64,000 bases of DNA from Stereum hirsutum FP-91666 SS1 (lineage: Eukaryota > Basidiomycota > Agaricomycetes > Russulales > Stereaceae): NCBI RefSeq assembly GCF_000264905.1, contig NW_006763139.1, forward strand, positions 193,903-257,902. Direction: 5' to 3'. Positions 58,401 through 64,000 of the stretch are shown here, piece by piece; position 1 is the stretch's first letter, and each line of letters begins with the position of its first letter. The notes below the pieces were generated by a model. It worked only from the letters and a program-made list of their open reading frames with translations. It ran no database searches and was not told the DNA's origin. The translations under genes were made by a program, and so were the position numbers.

Positions 58401-58541
58401 AGAGCCTTTAGTAACGTAGTCTGTAACATAGTACACTAGAGCTTTAGCTGCCTGACCAGACCCAATATATTTAACATCCATGTTACACTTCATCAAAAAG
58501 AGAACTAGATCATTGTAATTATTGATCCAAGGGTGCAACCT
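55407..58541 (-). pseudogene. Helitron Rep C-terminal part and Pif1-like helicase
   Basis: Continuation of the same frame after the TGA, without an ATG near the break (the first possible codon is TTG). YIGSGQAAKALVYYVTDYVT carries the Rep tyrosines near 58430. The helicase has Walker A (MYVGGEGGTGKSHVVKAI, near 56830), Walker B (YLIIDEVSMIGAIFL), NVIFLGDFGQLMPV, and the C-terminal motifs AYAYTDYKAQGRSLDTVIVD and SAYVMLSRVKSLEGLAI. It ends SHDTLRAPL at 55407. All helicase motifs look intact; only the upstream stop prevents one continuous protein. Confidence 0.9.
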
Positions 58542-61250
58542 TCACAATAGAATAGAAGAAGTCTCAGCGTCCAATTCCGTGAGTAGACGAGTAGTACCAT
58601 CAACTCTCATACGACAGTGAGCATCATCATGGGGCTCTCCCTCGCTGAGATATTTCCAACATGTAGCTTTATGTTCGTGCCAGTTACACGCTACGGCGAG
58701 GTCAGAAACAAAACTCTTAAAGCTTTCTTGAAAACGGGATCGTTCTTCTTCGGAAAGATTATCTTCAAGAAAAGGTGCGTCTGTCGCGCGCGCATCATAT
58801 TCTAAGGTCGGTTTGGGCCACTTTCCATCGGTATCATCGTGAATCATATGACCCATGTCCGGAAGCTCACATTTAATGATAGACTCGAGCCATCCGAACA
58901 TAGCATCTTTGAAAGCTCCGTCTTCGGCCATTCTGTCTCTGAGAGCCTGAGGGTTGGGATTTCCCTTGAGCCATATCAGCATATGACAATGCAATGTACC
59001 TCGCCCTTGTGCTTCAACCGTACCGAAATACGCATCACATGTCCCAAATATACCTGGCTCAGATCTCCCATATCGGAGGATGTAGTCATTAAACGCCTTA
59101 ATCATGAGATCAAAGAATATTGCGGCAGCCGCAGGATGGTCAGCAACATTTTTTGCTCGCTGGAACTTGTCCATATCTGCAAATGTGGATTCACTTTGAC
59201 CGGATAATATATGCATAAGCTTGCTGTGAATATCAGCCGGATTCAGAGTAACGAATAATGCTGGACATCCATTGGACTTCAACAGTCCTCTAATCTCGTT
59301 CCGCAGAGCGATTCGACGGCCGTTGGACCCTCTAAGATCCTTCGCTACCAGACGAAGCTTAGCAAGTATCGCTGCAACACGACGTTCACCTCTGGAAGAA
59401 GGGGTGAGTGTTTCATCTTTCATCCAGCGGTCGTTCATGTCTTCGATAATATCTTTGTTTTGAGTAATCTCGTCGGCTAGATAAGCAAGATTGGAGGCCT
59501 GCGTACGGAATTGAAGGCTGCGTGCTGCTTCAAGCTTCTGTACCGCGTTCCAACAGACATATGCAAAATTCGGATCCCTTTCGAACGGGCTATCATACCT
59601 CATCATTAAATTGCGTGTTTGATGATACATCGGTATGATAGAATCACCAGTGCGCGCTGGATGGTTAAACCCACCTATACCCCAAGGATCCGAATGAGGA
59701 AACACAAACGTCAACATGCGTGGATCTCTATCTGGAAACAGCTTGGATCCCGGTTGCACAGATATAAATGGTTTATGGTCCAAAACCCACTGCAACGCGC
59801 GTACTTTTGCCGACTGGTGTCCGCAACCCTTCGATACGGTGTTGGAGAAACCAGTCACCTCAGTATACGTCTCATTATCTGGAATAAGGAAGTCACGTCG
59901 CTCATCTGATTCATAACTGGAATTGACGGTTTCAGCTTCGGAACTCGCGGTCGGCATGTATTGAATCTCTAAGGTGGACGGAACCCCAATATCCTGGCCA
60001 GGCAAAAAACCGGGACCAGAACAAAGAATATCCAGGTTACGGCGACTGAAAGAAACATTAGCATCTCGATAATACGGGTTATTTTCCAGCAGAAAACGAA
60101 GCATTATCTCGACACGGTTTTTCGACACTAGCAATGGTGACATTTTCCGAATCGTTTCCATCTTAGGCCTCCCTCCCTTTCCAATGAAAAGGACACACAT
60201 GGTAAAATGAACATCCTCCTTGGATGGGGGTAACAATTGATGGAGTGTTCCAATATCCTGAGGAATAATAGCCACATTATTCTGGCAAAACCGCTGCGGT
60301 GCTCCGGGAACACCCCCTCTATCTTCGGTTATTATATGGGAAATGTTAGTCGCAGTACATGCAGCAACTAACAGCTTCTCGTGCATAGTAGCATCCCTAA
60401 AGGCTCGACCAACTTGCTCGGGAAGGCGCTTATACCCATAATACTGATAATTAGCAATGGCATCGGCAGGCTGTTTTCCTTTCTCTAACATATGTAGGCA
60501 ACTCGTACAGATTGAAATATCGGAGACACACTCTGTGTCATGCATTCCCTGTGGAGACAAAAAGGCGCGCTCATATGCTTCGAAATTATAATCTTCAGGC
60601 CATATGTGACAAGGAATATCGTCATTCCTCAGCAAATGCAAATCGATCTCATTTGCGTCAATCACCGAGAGCTGAGAAGGAAATTTCTTCTGATCACAGA
60701 CAGCACAAGCGTCGTACACGAAGTTACTAGGATCCATATTGTCCTGGAACTCGCGAATTATATCCAACCTGACATCTTCACAGCAAACTTCTGGAAATTT
60801 ATCGTAAGGAAGGTGGCTGTCACCCTTAGGGAACTCCAGACTTTCTGCAGCTTGGTTTATGGAGAATACGGTTCTCAACGACGAAGCGGGTGCGCTTGCA
60901 TTTCGCAGCGCGGGATCAGTCTCGTCAAGCGGCTCTTTAATCCCATGTAAAGACGAGAAAATCTCAGAGTGTTCACAGATTCGATTATAGGGCACAATGC
61001 GCTCAGAGGACAGGGTTTCGAACAGGAAATATTGCCCTTTACACAATGGATCACACACATGCAGTCCAAGCGCACGGTATACATCAACCTTAGTGTCGCG
61101 CGCACGCATTCGAACATGGTGAGCAAACCCAATTTTTTTGTAGTTGGGCTCTAGTAAAAAAACAACACTGGGATACCAACAGATACAAATCTTTAACGTG
61201 AACGACAACGTGACGACCTGAACGACCTGAACGAACGAGACGAACATCAT
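58542..61250 (-). pseudogene. Helitron Rep N-terminal part (DUF6570-like and HUH domain), ends at premature TGA
   Basis: 902 codons from the ATG at 61250. Early cysteine-rich blocks (ACAVCDQKKFPSQL, SDISICTSCLHMLEKGKQPA) match the N-terminal part of fungal Helitron proteins. NYQYYGYKRLPEQVGRAFRD follows, then MMRYDSPFERDPNFAYVCWN (Helitron-like N domain) and LNPADIHSKL. The HUH metal motif is GTLHCHMLIWLKG at about residue 750 (near 58990). The frame then ends ELDAETSSILL at TGA 58542-58544. The codon after it begins RLHPWINNYND, which in related elements follows without a break and with an Arg in place of the stop; a CGA to TGA change would explain it. The break falls between the HUH motif and the catalytic tyrosines. 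Confidence 0.85.
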
Positions 61251-61259
61251 CTAAGCTCC

Positions 61260-62035
61260 CCAACGCGATAAAGGAGTAAAAACTCGTCAAGCGCGATGGG
61301 GACACCGTTCTAGACGATTGGGGTGCCATAAAGATAGCTTCATCGGTGACAAGGACTTCGCAATCGTCCTCATCCTCAGCAAAGTCCGTCGTAATCTCTC
61401 TGCCACCTCGTAGGCGAAACGGACGCACTATGTACAAGAACGATGAAGAAGAAAAGAAAAATGGAAGTCACGAGAGCTGGGAACGTACAATCGTCAGAGA
61501 CACCATCACATTCCACGTCAACGGACCAAACTAAAAAGCAAAGAAAGAAGACAGATAAGCCAAATCGTCCACTGCTTGGGATCAGTGTTATAATACGCAC
61601 CAACAGGGATAGAAGACGATGTTGCCAAGGAACTATTGTCTGTGTGCGTAGACACGGAGGATTCAGAGGCCGTGATTGTTCCTAGGGCCCTATGAGTTCG
61701 CTGAAAGACTGCAGCAGCACTGTACAACTCAACCGCATCTAGGGCACAACCTACGACCGCTGGGAATATAGCGGCAGTCTATTTCCGGTAGCAGAAGAAC
61801 AGGATAATCCATAGGGAGTGATGGGCGAAAGGCGAAGTCTGGCGCGCTGAAATCAATAAACCAAAAACCACGACGTAGAAGGAATACAGCACATACCCAG
61901 CGGACAGTCACAACCATTGATTGAATATATATCACATAAATATATGCGACGGCGCACTCGTCGTCTCAGATGAGGTCTATCAACCTGATGACGTTTAGCA
62001 GGGGTGTCAACGAGCTTTGTGGGGGGAGAAGTCAT
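61260..62035 (-). CDS. Uncharacterised gene upstream of the Helitron, possibly truncated
   Basis: It begins MTSPPTKLVDTPAKRHQVDR at 62035. Later exons seem to encode SAPDFAFRPSLPMDYPVLLL, SAAAVFQRTHRALGTITASE and DFAEDEDDCEVLVTDEAIFM followed by PQSSRTVSPSRLTSFYSFIA. Several junctions are not settled. The frame runs into the Helitron 5' region near 61.25 kb without a convincing stop or C-terminus. The Helitron may therefore have landed in this gene, or captured part of it. No domain recognised. Confidence 0.35.
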
Positions 62036-62105
62036 AGCGAGATAAAATTTGCGGCGCCAACGGTACGCAGACTGGGTTTAAATGAAGGTATCGACACAAA
62101 AACAC

Positions 62106-62136
62106 GTGGGCGCCACGGCCAAGCCGAGGCGCCCAC
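62106..62136. other. Strong GC-rich hairpin (31 nt)
   Basis: Arms GTGGGCGCC (62106-62114) and GGCGCCCAC (62128-62136) pair perfectly. Inside them, after an A-A mismatch, CGGC pairs with GCCG around a CAA loop. Two further GGCGCC words follow within 30 bases. It lies about 70 bases upstream of the minus-strand start at 62035 and 300 bases before the plus-strand gene at 62442. Confidence 0.8.
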
Positions 62137-62330
62137 GAGGCGCCTGCTCCACAAGGCGCCCGCTCCACAGTCCAGGCTCTACCACGTGATGAAAAGAGCA
62201 GAATTACAGAGGCTCTGATGGCTGCCGAGATAGGAAATATTTGGCTGGGGCGAACCCATGTAGAAGAACCTGGTACCTGTAAGGACCAGGAACACCCCCT
62301 GAGGACGACACGCATTGTCTTATAGAGCTG

Positions 62331-62358
62331 ATAGTACTTTTGTAACGGAAAGTACTAT
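62331..62358. promoter_or_regulatory. 10-bp inverted repeat with TATATATA, upstream of the membrane protein gene
   Basis: ATAGTACTTT (62331-62340) and AAAGTACTAT (62349-62358) are perfect inverted repeats with an 8-nt spacer, and overlap a TATATATA run. The site is about 85 bp upstream of the ATG at 62442, a position suited to a core promoter or a dimeric factor site. The role is inferred from position only. Confidence 0.45.
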
Positions 62359-62441
62359 ATATATGGGACATGATAGCGTAGTCGCGGACCATCACTAGGG
62401 TATTTGATCAGACATTCACATAGATATGTCGAGCCCAGAGT

Positions 62442-63619
62442 ATGCACCACCGGGAGAGTCTGCTGCCGACCTATGGCTCGAAAGGTTCGAACTTTGCTGG
62501 TGTCTTCGTCGGTGGTGTGGCCTACGGTAATATATACATTTCATGACAGCTTGACCATACGCTGATATAGGCCGTTTTCCACAGGTATCCATACTGCGGT
62601 CTTCGCTGCTGCTACATATTTCATCATTTCTGCTTACAAGGCGTTGAAAAGGCTACCGTGGAGCTTCCTGATATTTATATTTTCTCTCTTTACTCTTGGA
62701 ACGATTGACATAGCCTGTAACACGAAATTCGGAGATATGATGTGGATTGACGATCGCAATATCCCCGGAGGCCCGAATGCCTGGCTAGAAGCAGGCTACT
62801 CGACACCTGTAAATGTTCTTGGGAGCGCGTCGTATATATTCTCCAATTTTCTCGCAGACGCGATGATTGTACGTTCTTTACATGCCGCATTCAGGTACAC
62901 TGCTGACATTTGGTACAGATATATCGCCTCTGGGTCATCTGGAGCTACAATTGGTACATCATCATCATTCCGATATTGTCTTTCTTAGCCTCCACTGGTA
63001 TGACTGGCACTTGACGATTTGAAGACATTTGCTGACATTCTGATGCATCACGTCTTGCCAGCTCTTTCCATTCTTACGATCTACGAAACCGCTCAACCAG
63101 GCGCAAGTCTTTGGTCGCACATAACACTTGGATTTTCCGTGCCGTACTGGTCGCTTTCAATCGCTCTCAATATCCTCGTCACTTTGGCTATCGTCTACCG
63201 CCTTGTAGCCATGAAACGGCGAATCGGACGACTCCTTAGCCCGGCACATTCTCGCATGTACACCTCACTGTCGTCGATGGTCATCGAATCCGCCGCTCTA
63301 TACTCCATCACAGGGATGATCTTCATCATCTGTTACGCGAGATCAAGCAGCGTCCAGAATATAGTTCTGCCAATTCTTGGTCAGGTCATGGTATGTCCTT
63401 TCTCTGCCGCATAGACTTCCCTTTGTGAAACAGGCGGGTGCTCATTATAACCATCTCATGTAGTGCATCGCCCCCGAACTTATTATTCTTCGTGTTGCTC
63501 GCGGAAGAGCATGGTCCTCCAACACAGTTACCCTCCTCGAAGGGACCACAGCTACGGGTGTCAATGAAATCACCACCTCCTTGATATATCAAGGAAGGCG
63601 TAGTATACTTAGCCATTGA
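62442..63619 (+). CDS. Multi-pass membrane protein of an uncharacterised agaricomycete family
   Basis: Exons 62442-62526, 62585-62868, 62919-62997, 63062-63390 and 63464-63619 give 933 nt and 310 residues. The start MHHRESLLPTYGSKGSNFAG leads into the first helix (GVFVGGVAYGIHTAVFAAAT). Other helices include WSFLIFIFSLFTLGTIDIA, YIFSNFLADAMIIYRLWVIW and WSLSIALNILVTLAIVYRLV, followed by ESAALYSITGMIFIICYA and a last segment from PILGQVM. About seven helices and the DxxxIPGGPNAW-like loop fit a common unnamed family of mushroom membrane proteins. The C-terminal tail is polar and Thr/Ser-rich. Function unknown. Confidence 0.75.
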
Positions 63620-63647
63620 AACCAGAGGGTTCAGTAAAGTGACTCGT

Positions 63648-63669
63648 CTCAGTACTTTAGAGTACTGAG
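63648..63669. terminator. Perfect 9-bp hairpin 29 nt after the stop codon
   Basis: CTCAGTACT and AGTACTGAG, separated by TTAG, form a perfect stem-loop immediately downstream of the membrane protein gene. It contains the same AGTACT core as the upstream palindrome and the following minisatellite. It could shape the mRNA 3' end, or simply be the first unit of the repeat array. Confidence 0.5.
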
Positions 63670-63689
63670 GCTTCTGGGGCACTATGGTA

Positions 63690-64000
63690 TAGTACTGTGC
63701 TAGTAAAAGTGCGCAATGCTGGTTTGTGGGTACTATAGTACTTTTGCTCGTTGTAGTACTTTCTGCTGGTATAGTACTTTTCGCTTGTTTAGTACTTTCT
63801 GCCAGCCTAGTACTTTCTGTTGCCGCAGTATTTTCTGCTGGTGTAGTACTTTCCACCCTCGTAGTACTTTCTGTTGGCGTAGTACTTTTCATCGGTGTAG
63901 TACTTTCCGCCCTTGTAGTACTCTCTGCTGGCATTGTACTTTCCGCCGGTGTAGTACTTTCCGCCCTCGTAGTACTTTCTGTTGGCATAGTACTTTCTGC
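63690..64000. repeat. 18-bp minisatellite with AGTACTTT core, runs off the window
   Basis: At least 14 units of about 18 bp, typified by TAGTACTTTCTGCTGGTG, follow one another to the last base. The unit length is a multiple of three, so the minus strand stays open and would encode repeated six-residue units of the ESTTPA/ESTTRA type. No start or conserved flank shows this is a gene. The full length cannot be known from this window. Confidence 0.85.

Larger units (their letters stand above)
55407..61250 (-). mobile_element. Helitron (RepHel) transposon, body only; termini not resolved
   Basis: A single RepHel frame of about 1946 codons occupies this span, split by one in-frame TGA at 58542-58544. 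It carries an N-terminal DUF6570-like region, the Helitron-like HUH endonuclease domain and a Pif1-family helicase, the hallmark set of rolling-circle Helitrons. The 5' end (right side) should begin TC and the 3' end (left side) should be a hairpin followed by CTRR. A perfect 8-bp inverted repeat at 55251-55258/55269-55276, about 130 bp past the stop codon, is a possible 3' hairpin, but no CTRR lies at the usual distance. The true borders are therefore unknown. Confidence 0.9.

Noticed and set aside
63386..63988. 200-codon minus-strand ORF at the window end as a Ser/Thr-rich repeat protein
   Set aside because: It is generated by the 18-bp minisatellite and continues antisense into the 3' part of the membrane protein gene; no start, signal peptide or conserved flank supports a gene.

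Overview
The window looks like nuclear DNA of a basidiomycete fungus, most likely an Agaricomycete. Genes are split by many 48-66 nt GT-AG introns with CTRAY-like branch points. The recognisable families are ones expanded in mushroom-forming fungi: thaumatin-like secreted proteins, DUF6534-type membrane proteins, UstYa/DUF3328 oxidases, F-box proteins with a SGSFAL-type domain, and a Helitron of the agaric RepHel type. No rRNA, tRNA, CRISPR or prokaryotic operon signal was seen. Exon models were built by hand. For most of them the exon lengths sum to a multiple of three, which was the main internal check.

Left part (1-18 kb, metabolic/secretory): a six-exon thaumatin-like secreted protein (-), a diverged tandem duplication at 3.3-5.1 kb, an 11-exon DUF6534-like membrane protein, a class A FAD monooxygenase, a vacuolar carboxypeptidase S-like M20 peptidase, two UstYa-like proteins, and a membrane-anchored protein gene broken by a 757-bp non-autonomous hAT element. 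That element has an 8-bp target duplication and the gene reads in frame without it. FAD monooxygenase, M20 peptidase and two UstYa genes in a row resemble the enzyme set of a dikaritin-like peptide pathway, but no precursor peptide was found.

Middle (18-23.7 kb): a broken GNAT acetyltransferase whose N- and C-terminal halves lie head to head on opposite strands, with a second hAT-like non-autonomous element (567 bp, 8-bp target duplication, internal 48-bp tandem repeat) between them.

23.7-32.1 kb: five genes of an apparently undescribed protein family (family A). They share a G-[IL]-[LM]-[RK]-[VI] strand and, about 45 residues on, a W-x(2)-I-P...L-x-[LV]-A-[LI]-x-[FY]-P-P core.

33-54 kb: small multi-exon genes, mostly on the minus strand. 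They include a protein with up to three dsRNA-binding-like domains, an acidic chromodomain protein, an F-box protein, a stand-alone Zn2Cys6 finger and four members of a second undescribed family (family B). Three family B members share a 16-nt first exon, and one of these seems to use a GC-AG intron.

55.4-61.3 kb: a near-complete Helitron (-) whose single RepHel ORF is cut by one TGA codon between the HUH and tyrosine motifs of the Rep nuclease. 61-64 kb: an uncharacterised gene (-), a perfect hairpin, and a multi-pass membrane protein (+) flanked by AGTACT palindromes and an 18-bp minisatellite that runs off the window.
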